From positions 1-25,244 of the forward strand of contig JADGIZ010000112.1 of assembly GCA_027604665.1 (NCBI GenBank): DNA of 25,244 nucleotides. Reading direction: 5' to 3'. Position 1 is the first letter of the stretch. Each line of letters opens with the position of its first letter. Of this stretch, positions 1 to 9,707 are shown one piece after another. The translations under genes were made by a program, and so were the position numbers. The DNA is from Polyrhizophydium stewartii. Taxonomy: Eukaryota > Chytridiomycota > Chytridiomycetes > Rhizophydiales. The notes below the pieces were generated by a model that worked only from the letters and a program-made list of their open reading frames with translations, was not told the DNA's origin and ran no database searches.

Positions 1-1
1 G

Positions 2-1640
2 TCCCGCCCCGCCGCACACAGCGAGCTGCTCGAATGGCTCTTCCAGGTGCGTCCGACCAGAGACGGGCGCGTCCGACCGTTGGGACATTGCGCTGACGCC
101 CGCCACCCCGCAGGTCCACGAGCACCTTCAATACCAGAGCTTTGAGATATTCCATGTGAGCCTCCACCTTCTGCGCCGTGCCGCTTGCCTCCTCCGCCAG
201 CCCCGCCCTGACCATCCGGCGCCGGCAGCTGGCAGTCAACTTTGTCGACCGCATCTGCGGCCTCCATCCTGTCCACCTCGGACGATACCAGACGCTCGGC
301 GCCGCGTGCCTGCTCATTGCGGGCAAGCTGTGCGAGCCAAACCCGCCGTCGTGCAAGTCGCTCGTCGACCTGGCCTGCGGCGCCTTCACGCACGAGACGC
401 TGCGGGTGAGCGTGCCGCCGTGCCCGGTGGCTTATTCCTCGCGATGCGGAGAAACTGAGCCGGACTCGCGTGTGCAGGCCGAGGAGCTGCTTGTGCTCAA
501 GCGCCTGCGGTGGAAGCTGTCTGCGGCCACGCCATCTGCATTCCTCGAGCTGTTCCTGGCCGACCTGCCGCTGGGCGAGCAGCATCGCCAGGCCATCTAC
601 GAGATGGCCGACACCTTCCTCGCGGTCATCCAGCTGTATTACCGAATGATGCTCTTCTCGCCGTCGGTCCAGAGCGCCGCATGCATTCTCGCCACGTTTG
701 CCGCCACGCGGTCCGACTGCGAGATGTGCTATCGCCACCTCGCGCGCCAGATCAACGCGCTGTCGCTGGACACTTCCGCCATGGCCATGGGTCTCCATCT
801 GCCGTCGATGGTATGTGCAGTGGATGATGCTCCGTAACAACCACGCGCCAGCCCATGCTGACAAAGCCCGATCATGCCTCTTCGAACAAGGCCGAAATCG
901 AAGAGTGCTCAAAGCAGACCATTGATATTGCACGCCCCATCTTCCCGCATTTTGTAGACGCCAAGTACCCGCGCCAGGTGCTCGAGGAGCAGCGACAAGA
1001 GAAGCTCGAGCAGGCTCGCCTGGCCTGCCTCGTTGCCCAGGAGCGCCAGGAGCGCCAAGTGCTGCAGGACCGCCAAGAAACCGTCATGTTTTCGTCCAAC
1101 CCCATTGACGCGTACATCCGCACTCCGCTCTCCTCGGCTTCCATGCCACAACGCCGCACGTCAGCGGCCCCAGCGCCAGATGTGCTCATCCCGCGCATGA
1201 GCCAGCCCACCAAGGCCGCCAAGAAGCGCACCAGGTCGTCTTCGGAAATAAGCATGCATAGTTCGTACAGCAGCGCAGGCGCAAGTGTCACGGCGCACGT
1301 AAACCATTCCATCGGCATGGGCATGATCGCGCCACCTCAGTCGCTGCGTGCCGACGACCACGCATATCCGCCGCTGCAGCCGTCGCACATGAAGCTGCCT
1401 TCGTATCCCCGCGGCGAAGCTGCACAACCCTATTCGAGCCGCTCTCTCTCGGCCGTGGTTCACGATGGGACCGGTGACGACGAGCTGGACGCCACGGACC
1501 TCTCGTTTGCGTCGTCGACGCTCACGGCACCAGAAATGGATCAGGACAAGCGTCTGGACAGGAGCGCGCGGCTGCTGGACACCGGCAGCGTTCTCGGCTC
1601 GCTTCAGACTTCTCTCAAGCCGCATGGTCGGCTCTACTAA
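2..1640 (+). CDS. Cyclin, D-type-like (5' end outside window)
   Basis: Cyclins bind and activate a cyclin-dependent kinase; this one most resembles G1 (D-type) cyclins. Inferred exons are 2-46, 114-155, 229-405, 478-810 and 852-1640, all joined in phase 0. The first exon is incomplete and no start codon is in the window. The cyclin N box is seen as ELLEWLFQ, then FEIFHLAVNFVDR, then ACLLIAGKL. The C box begins near AEELLVLKRLRWKL followed by TPSAFLELFL, the spacing typical of D cyclins. The roughly 260-residue tail holds a Gln/Glu-rich helix (LEEQRQEKLEQARLA), a basic AAKKRTR stretch that could be a nuclear localisation signal, and Ser/Pro-rich low complexity. The last intron (811-851) is only 41 nt, so that junction is the least certain. 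The family call is firm; the subtype is inference. Confidence 0.82.
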
Positions 1641-1644
1641 TAAA
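1639..1644 (+). terminator. Polyadenylation signal overlapping the cyclin stop codon
   Basis: AATAAA begins on the second base of the cyclin TAA stop (1638-1640). If used, the 3' UTR would be only about 10-30 nt. The convergent gene ends at 1751, so a short UTR would avoid transcript overlap. Confidence 0.45.
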
Positions 1645-1750
1645 CGCGATCACCCACAACCGCACGAGTCGGCAGCGAACCAGCAGGAGAGAGATAGAAG
1701 CGCTGGTGGTGGATGGCCGTTGCTTTGACTGACTGCGCATGTTGACGCAT

Positions 1751-3249
1751 TTACTTGCGCTCGTTCTCGATGGGGATTCCATCGGCGGCCGGTGCAAGCG
1801 GGCCTGGCCGCGGGTTTGAGTTGCCGGATTTGCCCGCAGGCAAGGGAGCAAGCGGCTTGACTGCCGGCTTGGCGTCCGACTGGGGCTTGGCGTCCGACTC
1901 ATCTTTGGCGCTGGACTCGGCCTTTGAGGCCGGCTGGGGCTTTGCGTCATCCTTGGCGGCAGCCTGCTTTTCGTCGTCTGCGGCAGCCTTGAGATTGACG
2001 TCGGCAGTCTTGTCTGCGGCCGCGCCGGCCTTGGATGCTGCTGTCGCGGCCGTCGTGGTCGCGTTTGTGTCTGGGTCGGTCTTGCCGAGCGCCTTGCCGG
2101 AGGCGCGGTCGGTGCTGCCCTGCTCTGGATCAAAAGTCTCGGGATCGGACTTGGCAGCGGGCTTGCGGTCCGCATCGGGTTTTGGTGCGTCATTTTCGAG
2201 CTCGGTTTTGGTGTCCGATGAGATCTTGATGTCCGTCTTTTTCGGAGCGGCCTTGGCGGCGTCAGTTGCACTCTCGACGACTGCAGTTGAATCGCCGTCT
2301 GCTGAGACCTTGCTGCCAGCGGGCTTGCCGGGCGTCACGCTCTTGCTCTTGGGCTCGGCCTTGGTGGGCGTTTTCTCGGTGCTGGCGTCGTCCATCGCCG
2401 CAAGGGCATCCAGCCCATCACCGAGAGAGCCCGCGGGCTTTGCGGGTGGTTTCGTCTTGGTTTTGGATGCGTTGACGTACGAGTCGACCGACTCTGCAAA
2501 GGTGCCTAAAGGCCGCGGCGCAAAACGGGCGGGACTGGGTCAGCTGGAAAGCAAGCGCGCCAGCGGCGGCTTCGTGAGCAAGGACGCACCTTGCTCGACA
2601 GTCGGGTTTAGGCGTTGGTTCGATGATTTCGCACTCTCCTCGGCTTCGGCCTCGGGGTCGCTGTCTTCGAGCGTGCTGGCTGACGTATCTTGCCCGGTCT
2701 TTCCGCCTTGCTTGCGGGTCGGAGTCTGGGCATCGGTTGCAACCGGGCCTGAGGCCACCCCGCCCAGCGCGGGTTGCTGCTGATGCTGTTGGTTCGCGTC
2801 GCTGTCTTTTGGCTTGGTTTTCTTTGGTGCGGGGCGGGAGTCGGACTTGTCCTGCGCCTGCAAGTGATGGCGACCGTGAGCCTGCTCGAGGAGCGGTTCG
2901 TCGCTGTTGAGGTTTTCATCGGCGCCGTCGTGGACCTGCGGCAATGATAATCGGAGCGGAGTCAGACACGCTCGCGAGCCGCACGCAAACAAAGGTGGCG
3001 CTCAGGCGCGCGCGGGAGGGGGCAAGCACGGGGTGCGGTCGGGGCGACGCCTACATGAACGCGCACGTTGGACCACGTCCCATCGGCGGGCTCGTCGTCG
3101 GGCCCGCCGTCCCACGCAACGCGGTAGGTGACGAAGGTCAAGAACAGGACGACGGCAACGAGCACGAGGGCGTTGATGGGCCGCCGCCAGGTGTGGGCCG
3201 ACGGTTTTCCGCCGTGGAGCGAACGGCTGGCAAAGGGCGAGCGGGGCAT
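1751..3249 (-). CDS. Hypothetical single-pass membrane protein, low-complexity C-terminus
   Basis: I do not recognise this protein. Inferred exons on the minus strand are 3249-3067, 2935-2590 and 2505-1751, giving 427 residues. The first junction is phase 0 and the second phase 1, and all introns start GTGCG. Residues about 26-42 (ALVLVAVVLFLTFVTY) form one hydrophobic helix preceded by basic residues (WRRP), so a type II signal-anchor with a short cytosolic N-terminus is likely. The rest is rich in Ala, Lys, Asp, Ser and Pro (repeats of the SDAKP kind) and looks disordered. It ends NERK. A second in-frame acceptor for exon 3 lies 12 nt downstream (exon start 2493). The gene is divergent from ERV29/SURF4, 234 bp between start codons. 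The start at 3249 is chosen because it precedes the basic and hydrophobic segment and splices cleanly. Function unknown. Confidence 0.62.
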
Positions 3250-3483
3250 TGGGTCGGCGGATCTGGAGGAAAGCGCAAGGTCCGCTTGTGCGATCCATTT
3301 TGGCTCGGCGGCTGGCCAGCTGGGGGTCGCCGGTTGCGGCCGCGGCTGCCCCGCACTCGCTTCCGTCAACCCGCGTCTGCGACCCACCCAGGTGCGGCGC
3401 GCCGCGTCCGTCGGCCAGCGCCGCCGCGTCGGCCCCAGTGGCGTCCGTCGGCCGCCTGCCGACTTTGCCCGCAAAGTGCACAC
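3250..3483. promoter_or_regulatory. Divergent promoter region between membrane protein gene and ERV29/SURF4
   Basis: These 234 bp separate two start codons that point away from each other, so promoters for both genes must lie here or inside the flanking 5' ends. The stretch is GC-rich and I see no TATA box. This is inferred from gene layout only. Confidence 0.5.
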
Positions 3484-5025
3484 ATGTCCGCCGCCAACTT
3501 CTCGGACCAGGTCGAGGCGTTCCTCACGCGCGCCTCGCTGCCACTCAAGCCGTACCTGCCCGTCATTGCCCGGTTCCTGCTGGTTGTGACCTTCCTCGAG
3601 GACGCCATCCGCATCTCGTGCGTGCCCCCGCGCTTGTGTGCCTGCCGGCTCAGCTCGAGCTCGGGCGTGATTGCGCCGAGCGTGGCCACACCGCCAGCTG
3701 ACGCACGCCCGCACGCCCCCACGCCGTGCCCGCGCCGCCCGCCGCCGGCACGCCCGCGCACCGCGGCCGCATGCGCGCGCACCCCTGGCCGCTGCCCGCC
3801 CGCCGCCTTGCGCTCGCCGTCCGCCCGCCGTCCGCCCGCCGCCTGCGCCCACCCACCGCAGCTCGCAGTGGGGCGATCAGTCCTACTATCTCCGGCGCCA
3901 CAGAGGCAGGTGTCCCGCGCTCGCCACCTGGCCCGCGGCCGCCCCGAGCACTCTCCGCCGCCGGTGCATCGCCCGCCGCCGTGCGCCCGCGGCGCGGTGC
4001 TGTCTGCTGCGCGGCCCGCCCCGCGCGCCGCCGGCACCGAGGCTGACTCTGTCGCTGCTGCGGCTGCCGCGGAACGCTGTGCTCGCTTTCGCACGGGTCT
4101 GCCATGTGGTCCCCCCCCCCGCGCGCCGACACCCGCCCGCCATCCCGCGGCTCGCTCCGTACTCACAGGATTCCCCAGCGGCCTCGCCGAGGTCTTCCTC
4201 GGCGGCAACGTCGCGGTCATGATCGTGTGCTCTGTTCTCGCCATCCTCAAGCGCAACACCGAGATCGCCGTTGGCGGCCTCTTCGCCGTGATCGTCAGCC
4301 AAGCGCTCGGGTACGGCCTCATCTTCGACTCCAACTTCTTCTTCCGCAACCTCTCTGTTGCTGGCGGCCTCGTCATGCTGCTCGCCGACGCCCAGTCGTC
4401 CAAGCGCAAGCCCCTCTTTGCCGGCCTTCCCACGCTCAACGAAAACGATAAGCACGCATACCTCCAGCTGCTGGGCCGCGTTCTGCTTGTCTTCCTGTTC
4501 ATCAACTTTGTGATCTCGGGCGAATTCTCGATCCTGCGCCTCGTTGTGACCATTGTCTCGCTCATTGGCTGCGTCATGGTCGTCGTTGGCTTCAAGGCCA
4601 AGATCTCGGCCTGGATCCTTGTTGCCTTCCTCTCCATTTCCAACGTTGTGCTCAACAACTGGTGGTCGCTGCACCAGTGCGTTCATTGCCCAGCGCTGCA
4701 TGAAGCGCGTCCGCATCAGCACGCTAACGCTGTGCTCTTTGCACTCGCGACCGTGCTCCTTCATCCACCATCGCCGACAACAGCAACCACCCCCGCAGGT
4801 GCGCTTGGCAATGCATCCCCGCCACCTCGCCATTTGCAACAGCGCGCCGCGCACTGCTCCATGTCTTTGATGCTGACAATGGCCGCTTTTGCCTTTATTC
4901 TTGCGATCAGGGACTTCCTCAAGTACGACTTTTTCCAGACCCTGTCCATCATGGGCGGCTTCCTGCTGCTGGCCAACCTCGGCGCCGGCGGCTATTCGAT
5001 GGACGAGAAGAAGAAGAACTTCTGA
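3484..5025 (+). CDS. ERV29: ERV29/SURF4-family cargo receptor
   Basis: Members are multi-pass proteins that load soluble secretory cargo into COPII vesicles at the ER. Inferred exons are 3484-3617, 3862-3909, 4179-4676, 4784-4798 and 4911-5025, giving 269 residues, the same length as I recall for human SURF4. Family signatures are FLEDAIRI followed by QWGDQ in exon 2, GRVLLVF, NNWWSLH, and RDFLKYDFFQTLSIMGG. The C-terminus DEKKKNF ends in KKNF, a KKxx di-lysine ER-retrieval signal. Several hydrophobic segments are visible in exon 3 and exon 5. Exon 4 is a 15-nt microexon. The exon 2/3 junction is ambiguous: GT-AG (3909/4179) gives HRGSGLAE, whereas a GC-AG intron (3905/4169) gives HRGFPSGLAE and 271 residues. 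The family call is secure. Confidence 0.92.
   Translation: MSAANFSDQVEAFLTRASLPLKPYLPVIARFLLVVTFLEDAIRISCVPPRLCACRLSSSSGVIAPSVATPPADARPHAPTPCPRRPPPARPRTAAACARTPGRCPPAALRSPSARRPPAACAHPPQLAVGRSVLLSPAPQRQVSRARHLARGRPEHSPPPVHRPPPCARGAVLSAARPAPRAAGTEADSVAAAAAAERCARFRTGLPCGPPPRAPTPARHPAARSVLTGFPSGLAEVFLGGNVAVMIVCSVLAILKRNTEIAVGGLFAVIVSQALGYGLIFDSNFFFRNLSVAGGLVMLLADAQSSKRKPLFAGLPTLNENDKHAYLQLLGRVLLVFLFINFVISGEFSILRLVVTIVSLIGCVMVVVGFKAKISAWILVAFLSISNVVLNNWWSLHQCVHCPALHEARPHQHANAVLFALATVLLHPPSPTTATTPAGALGNASPPPRHLQQRAAHCSMSLMLTMAAFAFILAIRDFLKYDFFQTLSIMGGFLLLANLGAGGYSMDEKKKNF
4784..4798 (+). other. ERV29: 15-nt microexon of the ERV29/SURF4 gene
   Basis: The bases CAACCACCCCCGCAG lie between an acceptor (ACAACAG) and a donor (GTGCGC). 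With the split codons on either side they encode H-N-H-P-R-R, joining WWSLH to RDFLKYDFF. Skipping the exon keeps the frame but removes five residues from a spot where, as I recall, fungal homologues carry a similar short stretch. The flanking introns are 107 and 112 nt. Confidence 0.75.
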
Positions 5026-5196
5026 TCGCTTTGCCTTTACTCTTGTGATTTGTGTTGTTGTTTGTGCTGTCTGTGGTGCGGGTGCTGCGTGGGTGTGCAT
5101 GTGCATATGCCGTTGCCACTGCTGCGTTCATTGCCCGCCGGGCGAGGCCAGGCCGCAGGAATCGGCGCGACAACGGCTGCGGTTGCGCGGATACGC

Positions 5197-5202
5197 AATA
5201 AA
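5197..5202 (+). terminator. Polyadenylation signal of ERV29/SURF4
   Basis: AATAAA lies 172 nt after the stop codon and about 55 bp before the stop codon of the convergent ING gene. It fits as the ERV29/SURF4 3' end, leaving the two transcripts barely separated. Confidence 0.5.
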
Positions 5203-5256
5203 CGGGCTTCCAGGTCCGCTGGTGTTGCGGGTTTCACCGGCCTGATCTCGGCTGCC

Positions 5257-5827
5257 TCATCGCGACCGCCGTGCCTTGGTCGACTGCACGCAGTCCTTGC
5301 AGTACCACACGCCCGTCGGAGGTTCTGACAGCCCAACGCACTCGAGGTGGAACCACTCGTGGGGGCAGTCCTGGCTGCCGCGTCAGCACTCTGCGTGGTC
5401 TGGTTCCTTCAATACGCGCCGTACGCCCACCTCGTTGTCGCAAGCAATCATCTCGCCATACGAAACTTGCTGACAGAAGCAGTACAGCTGCTCGTCCATC
5501 TCTGGGGTCGCCGACCGCACCGCGCTGCCGGAAAACGACCCGCCGGCCTCGCTGCCGTTCGCAACACCGTCAGCGCTCCATGCCGCGACGCGAGCAAGCC
5601 CGCGATGGAACCCACCTCTTTCGTTTGTGCGAGCGTTTTTGGATCATTGGCCGCGAGCCGCCAGACGTCTTGCGCTCTGCAGCATGCGATTCAGCTCAGA
5701 GCAACCGTCGCGCATCTCCACTGCCGTCTGGACGCCGCAAGGCCAGACTCACTGTGAGCGGCGCTCTGAGAAGAGAGCGGGGTCGATGCGATCGTGTCGG
5801 CGTGCAAGGACTGCTCGCGCTTGCTTC

Positions 5828-5862
<35 letters not shown>

Positions 5863-7750
5863 GGTTGTTGCTGAAGCTGCTGCATGGGGTCGCCCAGCCC
5901 AGATGCGCTGAGGAGCGAGTACGAGCTACCTGACGACTGCAGGGGCGTGTGCGGCACGATCGTCGGGCCAAGAATCAGGCTGGACGATGAGCCTCCCGCA
6001 GCAGTAATAGAGTCGCCAGCCAGGCTGGCCGATGCTGCGTGCGCGGCCAGTGCTCCGTGCACACCACCGAGATGCGCGAAGCTGCCGGATGCTGTGGTGA
6101 GGGACGATGCTGAAGGCGTCAGGAACGAGGACGCGGTGCTCGAGCTTCCAGCCCCGAGGAGCGTCGTTCCTGCGCCGTTGATGCCCAGCGTTGTTGAAGC
6201 AGGCGCTCCAAGGCCTGCCAGACCAGCGCTTGATGCGCCGCTCGGCGTCGACAGACCGGCGAAGCCGCTTGCGCCAGGCAGCCCCGCGCCAAGCATGCTG
6301 CCGCCGGCCGCGCCTCCAACGAACCCAGCGACTGCCGCGGCGCCAATGGCTGCGGAGGCCGTCAGCGGCGGTCCGAGAGCCGCAATGTCCTGCTCATCTA
6401 GCTTCTCAAGCTCTGCGTTGAACCTCCGAAGATGCCTGTCAAACTGCCCAGCATGCACGCCCATCAGCACGCATGCCAGCCCTATGCCCACGCAATCTGG
6501 TGAATTGGCTGCCTACCATCTCACGCATGTGCTCGGCCAGCTGAACTTTCTCGTCGGCAACCCGCTTGCACCTCGCAAACTCCTTCTGGATCTCGAGGTA
6601 AAGCGAGACTTGATCCGGAATGCCCTGAAGCTGTGCGCGGGTTGCCTTTCTGAGCTTCGCAAGTCGCGGATCTGCATCCTTGATGCCGTCTGCGTCCATC
6701 TCATCGCCCAGATTGCCCGTCGAGTGTTCAAGCTCACCGCTTGCAGCCGGCGCAGTCTGTACTGGAGCATCTTTGGCTGCTGGGTCTGAGGACTGCGCCG
6801 GTGCTGCAGCGTCGGTTGGCCGAGTTGTCGACGCAGGAAGAGCGGGTTCGGCCGACGCAGCGCCTGCGCTCCGTGCCGCTTCGGTTTCGGCGACTGGGTT
6901 CGATTCTATCTGCTTCTCAGCCGCCTCGGATTCCGTCGCAGGCGCATCTGATGCGCCTGCAGGCTCTGACGTTGGCGGCTTGTCGGCATCCATCGGGTCT
7001 GCGTCCGACCGAGGCTTGCCCGTCGGCGATCGTTTGGGTGACTTTGAGGGGGACTCGGGCGGGGCACGAGCTTCACGCGCCTTTGGCGGTGATGCAGGCG
7101 CTGCAGAAGCTGCGGCTCCTTCGGAAGCCTGCGGTGCGTCTGTTGGAGCATCCGGGTCTGGCTTTGCGAGCGGCTGGCCAGAAGGAATTGGTGCGGCGTC
7201 AGATGCGGGTGCCGGAGCTCCAGCAGGAGCTGCTGCGGAGTCGGTTGCACTGGCGCCGGTGGTATTTTCAGCCGCGATTGGCGCTGCAGCGGCTGTCGCC
7301 GGCTGGCCTGCAACCTGGGGTCCGTTGCGGATGAGCTTGCGCAGCTGCATGTCGTTTGAGTGGATGGACTCGCGCAACGCTGCACGGAAAGGACCGAGCG
7401 TCAGTAAGGCCGGGGTGCAGACAGGCAGCAGGACGCACGGCGTGCGGCCCATGTGCGTCCGCAGATTGGCTCTGTGAAGCTCGAGGCACCCCGCAGCACC
7501 GACCATGGAAGTCGGCGTCCTTGGCGGACAGCTCCGTGAGCAGGAACTGGATCTCGCCTGGCACGTTCTCGATGGCTTGGGTGCGGCGGCGGGCGGGTGC
7601 GCTGCGCGTCAGCACGCGGCGGCCGCAGGAGCCTCGGCGCAGGGCGCGCATGCGCAGGCTGTCGCGGCGGCCGCGGTCGAGGGGGCGGCGGAGGCGGAGG
7701 CGGCGGCTCGCACTCGGCACAAACTCCTCGAGCAGTTGGATCGTATCCAT
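5257..7750 (-). CDS. ING-family chromatin protein with C-terminal PHD finger
   Basis: ING proteins (Yng1, Yng2 and Pho23 in yeast) bring histone acetyltransferase or deacetylase complexes to H3K4-methylated nucleosomes. Inferred exons on the minus strand are 7750-7714, 7575-7504, 7379-6517, 6443-5753, 5501-5431 and 5370-5257, giving 615 residues. The ING helical domain starts [16 protein letters not shown] and continues [19 protein letters not shown]. An Ala/Pro/Ser-rich insert (about residues 64-268) interrupts it, and it resumes near [15 protein letters not shown] and ends [16 protein letters not shown] Gly/Ala/Ser-rich linker and a polyQ tract follow. The PHD finger (about 560-608) has all the family marks: [38 protein letters not shown]. 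The aromatic-cage positions (Y, S, M, W) for H3K4me3 are present. Intron 1 would use a rare AAG acceptor. Which complex it serves cannot be told. Confidence 0.9.
5829..5883 (-). repeat. CAG-rich repeat coding for polyglutamine in the ING-family protein
   Basis: The plus strand shows runs of GCTGCTG broken by GTT and GAA units. On the coding strand this gives LQQQPQ followed by an uninterrupted glutamine run. The tract lies between the glycine/serine linker and the PHD finger. It is mostly pure CAG, so its length is likely to vary between strains. Confidence 0.85.
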
Positions 7751-7790
7751 TCGATAAAACTTCGACACGCTCGCTCGCCAGCACTTTCTC
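7751..7790. promoter_or_regulatory. 40-bp head-to-head promoter gap (ING-family / CID genes)
   Basis: Only 40 bp separate the ING-family ATG (7750, minus) from the CID-protein ATG (7791, plus). The gap carries TCGATAAAAC at its left end and a pyrimidine-rich CTTTCTC just before the right-hand start. Core promoter elements for at least one gene must therefore overlap the 5' end of the other. Confidence 0.6.
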
Positions 7791-9707
7791 ATGGCCTTCT
7801 CGACCGAGGCGCTGGTCGCCAAGCTCAAGCAGCTGACGGCGACACAGCAGAGCATCGAGGTCACCTCGCAGTGTGCGTTGCCGCGCCAGGTGTGCGCGGG
7901 TGCTGCTGCGCTCGCGGACGCAGCCCGCGCAACTGCCGGCTGACGCAGCACGCCGCACCACCAGGGTTGCTCTTCCACCGCAACCACGCCGGAGACTGCG
8001 TCTCGACCTGGGCAGAGCAGCTTGCGCAAGGTCCGTTGGATAGCTGCCGACAGCGGCGCCAAACTTCGGGCGGCGCTGCCGCTTGGCCGTGCGCATTCCG
8101 GCACGCACGCAGCGCGGCTGGAACGTGTCGACCCGGCCTTGGCGGCTGACATGACCTTCACATCTCGGCCTGAACTTTGGGGCACGGCGTCTCTGCGGCA
8201 CGCACGCAATGAATGCGCACCAAGCCCCTGCGTCTCGGCGGCTGAGCTTCCTCTATCTGGCCAACGACGTTATCCAGCACTCCAAGCGCCGCAGTGGAAA
8301 CTATGCGCGCGAGTTCGAGACCATCCTTCCGGGCGTCTTTGGCACGACGCTCAAGTGCGTTCTCGCCCAACAAGCGCGCTGCAGCGCTCCGCCGCGCGCA
8401 CCGGAGGCTGCTGACTCGGACACGGAACCAGCGGTCTCGATCATGACACAAAGGGCAAGATCTACCGCATTCTGGAGGTCTGGCGCGAGAGAAACGTCTA
8501 CGAGCCGCAGTTTCTGGATCTGCTGGCAGCCAAAGCCAAGCTGGACACGATTGGCGCAGCCCAGTCTCATACGCACGCAAGCCATCACCCTCACGGCCGC
8601 CACCAAATGCCCCAAAACCAGCTGGCCACCGCCGCGGCGCCGTTGCCAAAGCCCAGCGTCCCGCTTGCTCCAGCTCTGGGCCGGACACCAAAGAATACCG
8701 GCTTAGCAAAGTCGGTCAAGTTTGCGCCAGACACCAAGCCTGGCCATGAATACGACGATAATGCACTAGCAAGGGCACAGGAAAGCGACTCTGGCGCTGG
8801 CGCAGTGGAGTCTGCGTCGCTGCTCGTTCCCGAGGTACGCCGAACCGAGCCGGCACATGCACGAACCGTAATCGCTTACACCTTGAGAGTGCAGGTCCGC
8901 GACCTGTCCTCAAAGCTTCAAGAGCTCATCGCCGTCGAGGAATCCACGTCTGCGGCGGCCACGCTGGCGAGCAGCTTGAATCTGACCATATTTCAGAGCT
9001 CCACGAGTGTGTATTTGGCCTCGTGAATGTACGCCAGCGCAATCCATCATGTAATGGTTTTGCTGATCGTCGTCTGTCCTGCAGCAGCGACCCAAGAAAA
9101 CGCAGAGGCCGTCAAACTTCTTACTGATCATATCGCGGCCCTTAACCGTGAGATCGGTGTGCGCACGGCGATCGCGCAGAAACTGCGCGATCTGCTTGCG
9201 CAGCACGACAGCGCACTGTGGGAGCGTCGCACTCGTCTAAAGGTGCGGCTTACTTAACCATCCGCTCGCAGCCATCGTCACCTTGCTTGCTGAGTCGGAT
9301 TTGCTGACGAGCCGTGTCATCGGGCGATTTTGCTGTCGCGCATCCTGCTGCAGGTCGCCGAGGATCAGCTGGCTCAGCTGGAGAGCACGGCGCAGCGGGC
9401 AGAGCCCGCAGATGATGATGGGCTGGCCGCCATCAACGCAAAGTCTGCGATCCTTGTCGGCGCCACGGCGCCGTCTGGCCTCCTCTCGTCGATGCCATCG
9501 ACGAACACTCTCTCCGATCCTCAGTCCAGCGGCGCAGCAGCCATATCGGCCGAGGGCGCATCGACAATCGGTCACGACGGGTTTGGCACGTCTGATTTCG
9601 CCGCGGCATTTGTGAACGATGGGTTTTCGGGCGGCAACCACCAGGCCACGCTCGACCGGATCTCCCTCACATGGCCCGACGACAACCCCCTGGGCTTTGA
9701 TTTGTGA
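7791..9707 (+). CDS. CID (RPR) domain protein of the Rtt103/RPRD1 type
   Basis: These proteins bind the phosphorylated C-terminal tail of RNA polymerase II and act in transcription termination and CTD dephosphorylation. Inferred exons are 7791-7872, 7965-8030, 8225-8354, 8432-8834, 8895-9006, 9085-9242 and 9354-9707, giving 434 residues. The CID spans about residues 1-125: a helix around KLKQLTATQQSIEVTSQW, the signature RRLSFLYLANDVIQHSKR, and KIYRILEVWRERNVYEPQF. A Pro/Ala linker follows. Residues about 228-340 form a coiled coil (AVKLLTDHIAALNREI, AQKLRDLLAQHDSALWERR), as in the C-terminal RPRD domain. The tail is acidic and disordered. Intron 2 would use an AAG acceptor, and intron 5 has a tandem acceptor (GCAGCAG) that adds or drops one alanine. 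It is divergent from the ING gene. Confidence 0.88.

Noticed and set aside
1755..2783. 342-codon plus-strand frame opposite the membrane protein gene
   Set aside because: Antisense shadow of a Lys/Asp/Ala/Ser-rich coding region in GC-rich DNA. The minus strand has consistent introns and a membrane helix.
2944..5025. A single 693-codon plus-strand open frame through the whole ERV29/SURF4 gene
   Set aside because: Its first 180 codons and the stretch 3618-4168 are Arg/Pro/Ala-rich with no family similarity. Splicing gives a normal 269-residue SURF4 protein, and exon 2 lies in another frame.
5882..6789. 301-codon plus-strand frame opposite the ING gene
   Set aside because: Antisense of the Gly/Ala/Ser linker. 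The ING reading is supported by the PHD finger and helical domain.
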